Positions 28,658-38,171 of a stretch of DNA of 64,000 nucleotides are shown here, one piece after another. The stretch's first letter is position 1. Each line of letters begins with the position of its first letter. The translations under genes were made by a program, and so were the position numbers. The stretch spans positions 1 through 64,000 of the forward strand of contig JAQXDE010000036.1 in NCBI GenBank assembly GCA_029251525.1, given 5' to 3'. Under the pieces are notes generated by a model. That model made no database searches and was not told where the DNA came from. It saw nothing but the letters and a program-made list of their open reading frames with translations. This DNA is from Saprospiraceae bacterium. GTDB lineage: Bacteria; Bacteroidota; Bacteroidia; Chitinophagales; Saprospiraceae.

Positions 28658-29515
28658 ATGAAAAAATTAATTTTATCGGCAGCTTTAACAGGAGCTGCAA
28701 CTACACGTAGCCAATGTCCAGCCATTCCATATACTCCAAAAGAAATTGCAAAAGAAGGTAAAAGAGCTGTCGATGCTGGAGCAAGTATCTTGCACATTCA
28801 CGCTAGAGAAGATAACGGAGTCCCTAGCTGGAGATTGGAAGTTTTCCAAGCCATCAAGGAGGAAGTACGTAACCTTTGCCCAAATGTAATCATCAACTTT
28901 TCAACTGGGGCTCTTGGTTTATCAAAAGAAGAAAGAATGAATCACATCGTTCCTACCGCTCCCGATATGGCAGCGTTCAATATGGGAAGTATGAATTATG
29001 CCATCTATTCCAAACGATCAAAACAATTTTACTTTGAAGGCGTTTTCGAAAATTCATTTGGCACGATGAAATATGTTGTCGAAAAAATGAATGAAGCAGG
29101 AACGGTTCCTGAAATGGAATGCTTTGATACAGGTCATATTCGCAATGTGGAACCACTTCGAGACATGGGCTTGATTCCTGATAATGCTGTTTACTCATTG
29201 GTCATGGGTGTAATGGGTGGAATTCCTGCGACAACTGAAAACCTAATTCATCAAATTAACCAAGTTCCTGAAGGTGCTCATTGGCAGACGATTGCGATCA
29301 GTCGCAAACAGTGGCAACTAGCTGCAGTGGCTTCTACAATGGGGGGAAGTTTTAGGGTTGGACTGGAAGACAATTTTTATTTACCAAATGGAAAAATGGC
29401 AAGATCAAATGGAGAGTGTGTAGAATGGGGCGTTAAATTAGCAGGGATGATGGGAAGAGATATTGCCACAATTGATGAAGCTAGAGAAATGCTAAAAATT
29501 CCATTTCGAGACTAA
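28658..29515 (+). CDS. Beta-keto acid cleavage enzyme (BKACE, formerly DUF849)
   Basis: A zinc-dependent enzyme that reacts a beta-keto acid with acetyl-CoA to give acetoacetate and a new acyl-CoA; the founding member is 3-keto-5-aminohexanoate cleavage enzyme. At 285 residues it is the normal length. The zinc histidines are His46 and His48 in LHIHAR, at the same numbers as in the founding enzyme, and a conserved acidic ligand is likely Glu237 in RVGLEDNFY. ALTGAATTRSQCPAIPYTP is the typical N-terminus. The substrate group differs widely across the family and is not known here. The neighbours make a keto-acid-producing pathway likely. Confidence 0.9.
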   Translation: MKKLILSAALTGAATTRSQCPAIPYTPKEIAKEGKRAVDAGASILHIHAREDNGVPSWRLEVFQAIKEEVRNLCPNVIINFSTGALGLSKEERMNHIVPTAPDMAAFNMGSMNYAIYSKRSKQFYFEGVFENSFGTMKYVVEKMNEAGTVPEMECFDTGHIRNVEPLRDMGLIPDNAVYSLVMGVMGGIPATTENLIHQINQVPEGAHWQTIAISRKQWQLAAVASTMGGSFRVGLEDNFYLPNGKMARSNGECVEWGVKLAGMMGRDIATIDEAREMLKIPFRD

Positions 29516-29617
29516 AATAATAGGAACACAGATATGAGAATTGGAGTATTATGAAAAAAACCATGCTAATCAGCTTAACTCCACCTAACCCGTGATCCCA
29601 ACACACAAATAAAAAAG

Positions 29618-30424
29618 ATGTACCAAAAAGATTTATTCAAAAACAAACACGTCCTCGTCACAGGAGGAAGAAGCGGAATCGGCTATGCCATAGCCAAACA
29701 ATTTCTTCAACTTGGAGCTAGTGTAACAATAGCATCCCGTAAAAAAGATCCTTTAGAAAAAGCAGTAATTGAACTTTCTGCATTTGGTGAATGCAATGGC
29801 TATTCTTGTGATATTCGGAATGTAGAAGATATTGAGATCTTAGCGAATCATATCAAATCAGAGCATAGAAAATTAGATATTTTAATCAATAATGCTGGCG
29901 GACAATTCCCTGCTCCCGCTGAACTAATTTCCACAAATGGATGGTCTGCTGTAATCAATAATAATCTCAACGGAACATTTTTCGTTTCACAACAAATGGC
30001 AAAAACATTTTTTATCCCTCAGAGAAATGGAACGATAATAAATATTACGGCAAATATATTTCGAGGGTTCCCAGGTATGGCACACACAGGTGCAGCTCGA
30101 GCAGGTGTAGAAAATTTGACAAAAACTTTAAGCCAAGAATGGGCGGAATACAATATTAGAATCAATGCAATTGCACCAGGAACTATTGCCTCCTCAGGCC
30201 TTGATACCTATCCAGCACCACTGAAAAAATTCTTCACTCAGGCACAAGAAGAAAATTTAATGAATCGATTTGGAACGGTGGAGGATGTTGCAAATTCGGT
30301 TATGTTTTTGTCATCACCTTTGTCTTCTTATATCGGAGGCGTAACACTTTATGTAGATGGGATGGAACATCTGGCGGGAGATCGAATGGGGTTATATAAT
30401 GTATTAAAGGGATTTATGAAATAG
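29618..30424 (+). CDS. SDR protein of the dienoyl/enoyl-CoA reductase (PECR/DECR) type
   Basis: A 268-residue SDR-fold protein with TGGRSGIGYAIAKQF and NNAGGQFPAP. Where classical members have YxxxK, it reads HTGAARAGVENLTKTLSQEWA, so both residues are missing. Human 2,4-dienoyl-CoA reductase and peroxisomal trans-2-enoyl-CoA reductase have a very similar segment and also lack the usual motif. This points to an NADPH-linked reduction of unsaturated acyl-CoA. It lies between the BKACE and the double acyl-CoA dehydrogenase, which fits handling of double bonds. Confidence 0.82.
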   Translation: MYQKDLFKNKHVLVTGGRSGIGYAIAKQFLQLGASVTIASRKKDPLEKAVIELSAFGECNGYSCDIRNVEDIEILANHIKSEHRKLDILINNAGGQFPAPAELISTNGWSAVINNNLNGTFFVSQQMAKTFFIPQRNGTIINITANIFRGFPGMAHTGAARAGVENLTKTLSQEWAEYNIRINAIAPGTIASSGLDTYPAPLKKFFTQAQEENLMNRFGTVEDVANSVMFLSSPLSSYIGGVTLYVDGMEHLAGDRMGLYNVLKGFMK

Positions 30425-30730
30425 TAAAAGTACTTTAGAGTAAAAAGATAAATACAACATTAAAAATATTATTTTTAAATTCCTCTATTTGATAAAAAGA
30501 TCGGAAATTGAATTAAAATAAATTTAAAAAAAACAAGGAATATATTTTTTTTTGATTTTCAACATAAATATTGTTCTGATATCAATAACTCTTCAAGTAT
30601 AAAATTTAAGAAAGATAACCAAAATAATATTTCGAAAATTTATTGTAATGAAATCACTTTTGATAAAGCGCAATCACTTCATAAAACCATTTTTCGAATA
30701 AATTTAGAAGGCTAACAAAAATTTAAAATC
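30425..30730. other. Intergenic region before the double acyl-CoA dehydrogenase
   Basis: About 300 bp of AT-rich DNA without a gene, clear hairpin or repeat. It may contain a promoter, but no TAnnTTTG element in a convincing position was found. Confidence 0.35.
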
Positions 30731-33112
30731 ATGACTCAAAATAACTTCACAGAATCTCATGAATTATTTCGTCAATCACTTCGAGCATTTATTGACAAAG
30801 AAGTTCATCCAAACATCGACCAATGGGAAGAAGACCGAAGAATCCCTCGGGACATTTGGAAAAAAATGGGCGATATGGGTTTTCTCGGACTCTCTTACCC
30901 TGAAGAATATGGTGGTTCAGGATTAGACTTTTTCTATGACGTTGTCTTCAACGAAGAATTGGGAAGAGTCAACTCTGGAGGATTTATCATCACCCAACAA
31001 GTGGTGCAATATATGTCTGGTCCTTATATTTTAAAATATGGTTCAGACGCATTAAAGAAAAAATATTTACCTGGATTAATTTCTGGAGATTTGATTTCAT
31101 CTATCGGAATCACCGAACCAGGAGCAGGTTCAGATGCTCAAAATATCCAAACTCGTGCTGTCAAAGATGGCGACCATTACATCGTCAACGGTTCCAAAAC
31201 TTTTATCACAAATGGAGTTTACGGAGACTTAATTGTAACTGTCGTCAAAACCAATCCTGACGCTGGAGCAGCTGGAGTAAGTCTTTTGGTCATTGATAGA
31301 AATGCAGAAGGTGTTTCTGCTCGAAAATTGAAAAAATTAGGTTGGCATTCTTCCGACACCGCTGAATTAAGTTTTGACAATGTGAAAGTTCCTGTGGAAA
31401 ATTTGGTTGGAGATGAAGGAGCAGGTTTTTATTATTTGATGAATGGATTGCAATTGGAACGATTATGTTTTATTCCTTGCTCGGTTGTAGCGATGGAACA
31501 AGCTATTGAAAAATCATTGCAATATATGTCCGAGAGAACTGCTTTCGGACGACCAATTAATAAATTTCAAGTATTACGCCACCGTATTGCGCAGTTAGCC
31601 TCTGAAGTCGAAGCGATGAAAGCGTTCAGTTATCATTGTTGTGAATTATATGCCAAAGGAATTTATGATGTGAAAAAATGTTCAATGGCAAAATTGATTT
31701 GCACCGAACTCAATGAAAAAGTAGCCACGCAATGTTTACAATTTTATGGAGGCTATGGATTCATGGAAGACTACCCGATGGCTCGAATGTATCGAGATTG
31801 CCGAGTCGGAACAATTGGCGGAGGCTCATCAGAAATCATGCGAGAAATTATTGGTAAAATAGTGATCGACTCTTTAGATTACAAAAAAGCAGAGTCGGTT
31901 TATAACTCTTCTATGGAAAATTCCAAAGTGAGTTTTTTCAAAGAAGAACATCATTTATTCCGTCAGTCACTCCGTGATTTTTTAAAAAAGGAAGTTATCC
32001 CTTTTGTCGACCAATGGGAAAAAGATGGAGAAATACCAAAAGAGGTTTATGAAAAAATGGGTGCAATGGGTTATCTAGGTTTGGCATTACCAGAGGAATA
32101 TGGTGGATCAAATTCTGACATTTGGTACTCCGTAGTTTTGCATGAGGAAATGGCAAAAGTAAATTCAGGTGGATTTGCGGCAGGTGTAGGAGCGCACTTT
32201 TTCTTAGCTATGACGCATATAAATGGTGAAGGAAATCACGAACAAAAATTAAAATATTTAATCCCTGGTTGTGATGGTACTCTAACTGGTTGCATGGCGG
32301 TTACCGAACCTTTCGGTGGCTCGGATGTAAAAGCACTTCGTACTACTGCTGTTCGAGATGGTGACGAATTTGTTATCAATGGCTCTAAGACATTTATCAC
32401 TAGTGGAGTGAATAGTGATTACATCGTTGCCGCTTGTAAAACTGATCAAGAACAAGGTGCGAAAGGTGTGAGTATGATTATCATCGAGCGAGAAAGAAAA
32501 GGTGTCAGCTCTACCAAATTAGAGAAGTTGGGATGGCATGCTTCTGACACAGGAGAGATTGCATTTGACAATGTTCGGGTTCCCGTAAGTAACTTGTTAG
32601 GTGCCGAAAACGCTGGGTTTTTCTATATCATGCAGCATTTCGTTTCTGAAAGATTAGCCATGGCAATTGGTGCAGTTTCAACTTCCGAACATGCCCTAGA
32701 AGTAACATTAAAGTACATGAATGAACGAGAAGCTTTTGGAAAAAAGATCAATCGCTTCCAAGTTTTAAGACATACGATAGCACAACTAGCTTCTGAAATT
32801 GAAAGTAGAAAACAATTCGTTTACTCACTTTATAATCGTTTTGAAAAAGGAGAATATTTAGTTAAAGAAGCTTCCATGGCGAAGTTGGTTTGCACCCAAT
32901 TGGCGGACAAAGTAACTTTTGAATGTTTGCAAATGTTTGGTGGCTATGGCTATATGGAAGACTACCCTATCGCAAGAATGTGGCGAGATGCTAGGCTTGG
33001 ACAAATTGGTGGTGGAACTTCACAGATTCTTTGTGAGATTATTTCGAAGATGATGATTGAAGGGAAAGGGTACTCTACTCCGATGACGGAATCTAAAAAA
33101 CAAGAGGCATAA
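30731..33112 (+). CDS. Double acyl-CoA dehydrogenase (two ACAD units in one chain)
   Basis: A 793-residue flavoprotein made of two complete acyl-CoA dehydrogenase units, residues 1-385 and 395-793; single-domain family members are about 380-400. Each half has its own FAD/substrate motif (GITEPGAGSDA; AVTEPFGGSDV), R-x-AFG motif (RTAFGRPINKFQ; REAFGKKINRFQ) and a YGGYGFMEDYP or FGGYGYMEDYP segment. The catalytic Glu is of the isovaleryl/long-chain type: Glu243 in LQLERL and Glu640 in VSERLAMA, so both sites look active. The second half begins with an in-frame Met395, suggesting tandem duplication followed by loss of a stop codon. Fused dimers are known in steroid pathways (FadE34). Confidence 0.92.
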   Translation: MTQNNFTESHELFRQSLRAFIDKEVHPNIDQWEEDRRIPRDIWKKMGDMGFLGLSYPEEYGGSGLDFFYDVVFNEELGRVNSGGFIITQQVVQYMSGPYILKYGSDALKKKYLPGLISGDLISSIGITEPGAGSDAQNIQTRAVKDGDHYIVNGSKTFITNGVYGDLIVTVVKTNPDAGAAGVSLLVIDRNAEGVSARKLKKLGWHSSDTAELSFDNVKVPVENLVGDEGAGFYYLMNGLQLERLCFIPCSVVAMEQAIEKSLQYMSERTAFGRPINKFQVLRHRIAQLASEVEAMKAFSYHCCELYAKGIYDVKKCSMAKLICTELNEKVATQCLQFYGGYGFMEDYPMARMYRDCRVGTIGGGSSEIMREIIGKIVIDSLDYKKAESVYNSSMENSKVSFFKEEHHLFRQSLRDFLKKEVIPFVDQWEKDGEIPKEVYEKMGAMGYLGLALPEEYGGSNSDIWYSVVLHEEMAKVNSGGFAAGVGAHFFLAMTHINGEGNHEQKLKYLIPGCDGTLTGCMAVTEPFGGSDVKALRTTAVRDGDEFVINGSKTFITSGVNSDYIVAACKTDQEQGAKGVSMIIIERERKGVSSTKLEKLGWHASDTGEIAFDNVRVPVSNLLGAENAGFFYIMQHFVSERLAMAIGAVSTSEHALEVTLKYMNEREAFGKKINRFQVLRHTIAQLASEIESRKQFVYSLYNRFEKGEYLVKEASMAKLVCTQLADKVTFECLQMFGGYGYMEDYPIARMWRDARLGQIGGGTSQILCEIISKMMIEGKGYSTPMTESKKQEA

Positions 33113-33146
33113 AAGTTCTGAATTTTGATAAATATTAAATCGATCA

Positions 33147-34819
33147 ATGAGAATTATTCTAATATTGTTTTTTACATCTATATATTTTATTGGCTCTTCA
33201 CAAGAAGTATTTTCTCCTAATGAAAAAAATGGAAAATGGGGATATATTTCGTCAACCTCAAATAAGGTAATAATTCCACATCAATTTGATCTCGCTAAAA
33301 AGTTTAAAAAAAATGGTTTTGCCGAGGTAAAAAAAATAGCTCATGGGGATTAATTAATAGGCAAGGAAAAATAATTATTCCTTTAAATTATAGTTCAATT
33401 GAAAGATCTAATTTTTTTCCTAGATCAGGATACTGGGTAGAGTTAAATGGAAAATTCGGAATGATAGATATCAATGGCAATAGCTTAATGCCAATGATAT
33501 TTCCTGAACCTCCAATATACTTCAATAGAGGAATATTTTATTTCCAAAATAAAAATCCATTAACAATAACAGGAGAATCATTCTTTCCGGATGGTTTAAA
33601 ATATAAGAATCCCATATTTGAAGAATTTTTCATTACTCAAAATAATGGTAAACTCGGCATAACAAACATTTTGAAAAATGAAATAATTATCCCACATGAA
33701 TATGAAAGAATAGAACCTGTTTCTTCTTGTAATTTAGACTATTTGAAAGTCTGGAAAGATAAAAAATTCGGGTTAATTGACATTAGCAATAAAATTATCA
33801 TCCCCATAGAATTCGCCAACCTTTATGCAAGTCCAAGTTATAACTTAGCAGCTGTATTGAAAGACAGAAAGTGGGCATTAATGAACCTTGAAGGTGAATA
33901 TTATTCATCTTTCAAGATTGATAGAGTTCAAGAAAATCTAGGTAAAGAACCTTTTCCAATAAGTAAAAATGGAAAATGGGGTTTCGTTGACAGAAAGGGG
34001 AAAACTGTAATCCCGTTTAAGTACGATTGGGCAAGTGGATTTGGAAATATTGATAAGCAAGGAGGTAGAATCATTCAAGGAGAGTATAAAGATCCTTGTA
34101 TGAATTTATCTCAAACAGTTCAAGCACACCTATTAACTTTTGTTGGATTAGATGGAAATCGTTACGTTATGAATTTAGATGAGGAACTTTTTAGAAATGA
34201 TTACCACGCCATCAATTTAGAATTTGAATATGGATTAAAAACATTTAAAGATATAAATGGCAGAACAGGAATCAAAAATAAAAAAAATGAACTTGTCCTT
34301 CCGGCGAAATATGGTATTAAAAATTTACGTAATGGATTTATTTATCTTTCTACCAATAACAAACCAGGTTTCTTTTTTCCTAATAATAACAAAGTCCTAT
34401 TTTTCGATGATATAGAACGCTATACTGGTGATTCTACAAATACAAGATGGGTGAAAATTAATGAAAATATCAGAATAATAAATAATGATGGTGACTTTGT
34501 CTCTTCTGAAATTTATGATAGAGCAGGAGTCCTGAAGGAGGGATTCAGACCAGTTACTAAAAATGGAAAAGTTGGTTTTTTAAACGATGATGGAATAGAA
34601 ATAATCCCTCTAAAATATAATCAAGATTTAACGCTTGTCAATTCCTCATTTATTGAAAATGGAATTTTAATAGTTTACCTAAATGGGAAATACGGTTTTA
34701 TAGATGCTAATGGGAAACAACTCAAACCATTTGAGTATGATGCAATTCCTTATTTTAAACATGGAATTGCTATTGTATTCAAAGATGGAAAATGGGGAAA
34801 AATAAATTTTAGAAAGTAA
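33147..34819 (+). pseudogene. WG-repeat protein gene split by a -1 shift in an A8 run
   Basis: The first part (33147-33353) has a signal peptide and one repeat (NEKNGKWGYIS). The frame ends soon after GAGGTAAAAAAAATAG. Reading one base back at that A8 run continues without a stop as NSSWGLINRQGKIIIP and joins the long frame beginning near 33461. Altogether about eleven WG-type units are seen, such as NGKFGMID, DKKFGLID, KNGKWGFVD and NGKYGFID. WG proteins are exported or surface repeat proteins of unclear role. The break may be a true mutation, a sequencing indel in the A run, or slippage during expression. Confidence 0.8.
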
Positions 34820-35111
34820 AAATACAAGCTACTAATACATTTATCCAATAATTTCTCTTCAAGGAAAATATTCTAAAAGGATTCCTCGCCATTTTTGTAA
34901 TTACTTTGTTATACTTATTTAGTTGTATCTGTCGCTATCAATCTAATTACCCACTCTCCCTTAAACAAATAGATGTTTCTGAAAACCAAAGTCCTACAAA
35001 ACAACATTAAGTACTTAATTGATAAATTATTAAATTCTAAAAACTTAAACTTCTTTAATTAAATTCACTCTTAAATTAAAGAAATTGCAAAATCAAATTT
35101 AAAATAAAACT
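34820..35111. other. Intergenic region with a possible lipoprotein-like fragment
   Basis: About 290 bp. The plus strand at 34861-35010 reads FLAIFVITLLYLFSCICRYQ and ends in a stop, resembling the hydrophobic leader and lipobox of a lost small lipoprotein, but no start codon is available. Otherwise nothing is seen. Confidence 0.25.
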
Positions 35112-35486
35112 ATTAAGAAATTAGGAACATTTTCAACCAGCATAGCCGTTAAAGATATTCATGCTTCCAAAGAATTTTATGAACATCTAGGCTTCGTCGT
35201 TTTTGGAGGAGATATCGAAAAAAATTATCTCATTATGAAAAACGAAAAAACACTTATTGGATTATTTCAAGGAATGTTTGAAAATAATATCCTCACTTTT
35301 AACCCAGGTTGGAATGAAAATGGTAAAACTCTTGGCTCATATAATGATGTCCGAGAAATTCAAAAACATTTGAAAAGTAAAGGAATCAAAATAGAAAATG
35401 AAGCAGATGAATCGACTAGTGGACCAGCAAGTTTTGTAGTTATGGATCCTGATGGAAATGCAATTTTAATAGATCAACATACATAA
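35112..35486 (+). CDS. VOC/glyoxalase-family protein with ATT in place of ATG
   Basis: The protein-like frame runs from ATT at 35112 (ATT AAG AAA TTA GGA, where a homologue would begin MKKLG) to 35486, 124 residues, the usual single-unit VOC length. It has TFSTSIAVKDIHASKEFYEH, GFVVFGGD, and the ending VMDPDGNAILIDQ. An in-frame stop lies 12 bases upstream, and the first ATG (35235) would remove the first third, including the FY motif. So either ATT is used as a rare start or the start has mutated. VOC proteins bind metal for isomerisation, dioxygenation or lyase chemistry. It lies just before an SDR gene. Confidence 0.65.
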   Translation: MKKLGTFSTSIAVKDIHASKEFYEHLGFVVFGGDIEKNYLIMKNEKTLIGLFQGMFENNILTFNPGWNENGKTLGSYNDVREIQKHLKSKGIKIENEADESTSGPASFVVMDPDGNAILIDQHT

Positions 35487-35502
35487 TTTTTAAAAATAAA
35501 AG

Positions 35503-36243
35503 ATGAAAAAATTAGAAGGACAATTAGCCATTATCACAGGTGGAGCACGAGGAATCGGAGCTGGAATCTGTAAAGTATTTTGCGAAGCTGGAGCTACTGT
35601 TGCGCTCTGGGATGTTTTGGATGGACAAGAAACTGTCGATGAATTGACCAAAGATGGGCATAATATTTTTTACCAAAAGGTAGATATCACATCCAAAGAA
35701 TCAGTTGATAATGCAGTTGCAGAAATCAAAGAAAAGCATGGTCATATCGAAATCCTAATTAACAATGCTGGGATTATCAAAGACCGTTCTTTTATGAAAA
35801 TGTCGGAAAATGAATGGAACGCAGTAATGAATGTCAACATTAATGGTTTGTATGTTACTTGCAAATCTGTCATCCCTCACATGATTGAGGGAGGCTACGG
35901 ACGTATCGTTTGTGCCTCATCTATCAACTCTGTTTTTGGCGCTTTTGGTCAAACAAATTACTCGGCCTCAAAAGCCGCAACCTCAGGTTTTGTTCGATCA
36001 CTTTGCAAAGAAGTGGGAAAGTATGGAATCACCGTTAATGCTGTGGCTCCAGGTTTTATCAAAACAGCAATGACCGAATCAATGCCTGAAGCAGTAGTTG
36101 CTGCCGGTATAGCACAGATTCCAGTTAAACGAATTGGCACTCCTGAAGATATGGGACATTGTTATTTATTTTTAGCATCAAAAGAAGCAGGTTTTGTAAG
36201 TGGTATAACACTTCATGCCAATGGTGGATCGCTTCCACTTTAA
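35503..36243 (+). CDS. SDR-family 3-ketoacyl reductase / acetoacetyl-CoA reductase-like
   Basis: A 246-residue classical SDR. TGGARGIGAGICKVF binds the cofactor, NNAGIIKDRSFMKM is the second motif, and the triad is complete with Ser in ASSINSVF and Tyr/Lys in YSASKAA. The sequence looks close to FabG and PhaB, which reduce or oxidise 3-keto/3-hydroxyacyl thioesters. It starts 16 bp after the VOC gene and is followed by a stable hairpin, then another hydrolase. In this cluster a 3-hydroxyacyl-CoA dehydrogenase role is the likeliest. Confidence 0.88.
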   Translation: MKKLEGQLAIITGGARGIGAGICKVFCEAGATVALWDVLDGQETVDELTKDGHNIFYQKVDITSKESVDNAVAEIKEKHGHIEILINNAGIIKDRSFMKMSENEWNAVMNVNINGLYVTCKSVIPHMIEGGYGRIVCASSINSVFGAFGQTNYSASKAATSGFVRSLCKEVGKYGITVNAVAPGFIKTAMTESMPEAVVAAGIAQIPVKRIGTPEDMGHCYLFLASKEAGFVSGITLHANGGSLPL

Positions 36244-36249
36244 TGACCT

Positions 36250-36281
36250 ACTCGTGGCACAAACATAATTGTGTCACGAGT
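36250..36281 (+). terminator. Hairpin after the SDR gene
   Basis: ACTCGTGGCACAA pairs with TTGTGTCACGAGT around a 6-base loop, with one G-T wobble. It is 7 bp after the stop codon and 16 bp before the next start. The T tract after it is weak, so it could be an attenuator or RNA-stability element instead of a full terminator. Confidence 0.55.
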
Positions 36282-36296
36282 ATTTGAAAACAAAAA

Positions 36297-37151
36297 ATGA
36301 AAATTCAAGAACAACTCTTCAAAATAAAAACAGAAGGAGATGAATTCATCGCACTTTGGAAAATTGCATCAACGAAAAGTGAGGCTTCCAAAAACATCTT
36401 TCTCAACCATGGTACATTTTCTGATCGAAAAATCTGTCTAAGTATTTCCCAATATCTTGCTGAAAGAGGATACAATTGTTGGATTATGGAGTGGCGAAAT
36501 CATGGCTTTAGTTCTCCATCCAATAAAAAAATCAATTTTGAAAATATAGGTATAGACGACTACCCCATCGTATTAGAATATCTATTTAATACATTAAAAA
36601 TCAAAAGTTTAGATAGTGTTATGCATAGTGGTGGTGGAATATGCCTTACTATATTTTTAGCTACATATCCTGAGTATGTTCCAAAATTCAATAGAGTCGT
36701 CTTTTTTGGAAGCCAAGCTTTTGGAGCAGCTTATAACCCCAAAAATTACGTAAAAACTTTATTGGGAAAATCGTTAAGTGCCCTACTAGGGTATACCCCA
36801 GCTAAGTCATTTGGTAGACCGCATAATGAAAATCATTTTTTTATGAAGCAGTGGTATGAGTGGAACTTGACTAAAAAATTCATTGGTATGAATGGAATTG
36901 ATTACGAAAAGGAAATGCCAAAAATAACAATTCCAATTCTTTCCATTTGCGGAAAAGGAGATAATTATATTGCACCAAAAAAAGGTTGTGAATTATATTT
37001 AAACGCATTCCAAAATCCAAAAAACAAATTACTTTTTTGTTCCTTGGAAAATGGTTTTAAGGAAGACTACAACCATAGTAGGCTCTTACAATCAAGAAAT
37101 TCTAGAGCGGAAATTTGGCCTATTGTAACAGATTGGTTAAAACAAAAATAA
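36297..37151 (+). CDS. Alpha/beta hydrolase
   Basis: A 284-residue hydrolase without a signal peptide. FLNHGTFSDRKI is the oxyanion loop, GYNCWIMEWRNHGFSSP is a typical second strand/loop, and SVMHSGGGICLTI is the nucleophile elbow (Ser near residue 108). SICGKGDNYIAP gives a likely acid, and DYNHSRLL a likely His. It resembles lipase or PHA-related hydrolases more than thioesterases. It follows the acyl-CoA cluster and is the last gene before unrelated genes on the other strand. Its substrate is unknown. Confidence 0.8.
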   Translation: MKIQEQLFKIKTEGDEFIALWKIASTKSEASKNIFLNHGTFSDRKICLSISQYLAERGYNCWIMEWRNHGFSSPSNKKINFENIGIDDYPIVLEYLFNTLKIKSLDSVMHSGGGICLTIFLATYPEYVPKFNRVVFFGSQAFGAAYNPKNYVKTLLGKSLSALLGYTPAKSFGRPHNENHFFMKQWYEWNLTKKFIGMNGIDYEKEMPKITIPILSICGKGDNYIAPKKGCELYLNAFQNPKNKLLFCSLENGFKEDYNHSRLLQSRNSRAEIWPIVTDWLKQK

Positions 37152-37419
37152 TATTGCCAAAATGTAATTCTGATGTTATTTTTTTATTTTTATTACTTTA
37201 ATGACTATTTGTTTTAGAAAAAAGGCTTAACAGCTCTCCAATTTCTTTTGCTAAATAATTGTAAAAATAACAGCGACATACATTCCTAATCATTTAATGC
37301 TAAATCCAAATATAAATTTGTTTGAACTGATTAAACTGACTGTCATTGAGATGTTTTTTCTTTCCACTTTCCTATCAGATAAAAATATTTTACTTCATGG
37401 ACTCTATCCATTAATACTT

Positions 37420-38034
37420 TTACATTTTATCTAATAATTGCTCAAACTCAAATCTCATTTCCACTATTGATTTAATATCATCATCTTGTGTTTCATTGAC
37501 AAATGAAATAAATTCAATCGAATCAATATAGTCAATCTTGTCTGCCTCTCCGATTATACTATTTACCACGAAATCTGAAGCTGATCTTTTATCATCCTCG
37601 TCTAAGAAATCAATATTCTCAGCATATATTAAAATTCGAATTTTAAAGTTTGGAGTCATTCGAAATAAGTATTCCCAATCAGCTATATTAATTCTTTGTT
37701 TAACCATAAAAGAATCATACATCTCTAAAACATAATCCCAATCTCGAGCTGGCTTTGCAGCAAAAAATTCCCAGTCTTTTAGATTAGGAGCTTCCCCAAT
37801 AATCGCTTGGGAGCGTCTTAACATATTTGCATTTCCATTTGGGGAGATAGTCAAAGTATGCGGTTTACTTTTTCCCTCTCCTATTTCCCAAGAAAATACA
37901 CCGAACTGTAAAATTTGATTATCTAACATTTCTCTTGCCAAATGAGGATCAGTGATAATGCGAAATTTTTCCTCATTCGCTACAAACCAATTCCAAAATT
38001 CGTCTATCTTATTTTTTAATTGAGCCGAAGTCAT
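37420..38034 (-). CDS. Hypothetical protein
   Basis: A 204-residue soluble protein that I do not recognise. It starts KNKIDEFWNWFVANEEKF, has WEFFAAKPARDWDYVLEMYD in the middle, and is acidic toward the end. No signal peptide, membrane segment or catalytic motif is visible. Its sequence shows normal protein composition and ends cleanly, so it is very probably a real gene. It converges with the alpha/beta hydrolase gene and is divergent from the DUF1028 gene, with no operon partner. Confidence 0.8.
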   Translation of the reverse strand: MTSAQLKNKIDEFWNWFVANEEKFRIITDPHLAREMLDNQILQFGVFSWEIGEGKSKPHTLTISPNGNANMLRRSQAIIGEAPNLKDWEFFAAKPARDWDYVLEMYDSFMVKQRINIADWEYLFRMTPNFKIRILIYAENIDFLDEDDKRSASDFVVNSIIGEADKIDYIDSIEFISFVNETQDDDIKSIVEMRFEFEQLLDKM

Positions 38035-38120
38035 TATTTTATTTTTTACAAAAAAAACTAAAATTTACAAATTGTCCTATTCATATCTTTCAAAGATCTC
38101 ACATTCTATTCGGAGTTTAG

Positions 38121-38128
38121 TATTTTTG
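38121..38128 (+). promoter_or_regulatory. Bacteroidota -7 element for the DUF1028 gene
   Basis: TATTTTTG matches TAnnTTTG and lies 43 bp upstream of the start codon. No clear -33 partner was found. Confidence 0.3.
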
Positions 38129-38171
38129 ATCATAAATTATAGCAAACTATTCCATTAAAAATAACTCAACG

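Noticed and set aside
35235-35486. An 83-residue VOC protein starting at the first ATG
   Set aside because: The VOC domain clearly continues upstream in the same frame to 35112, so this start would cut it.
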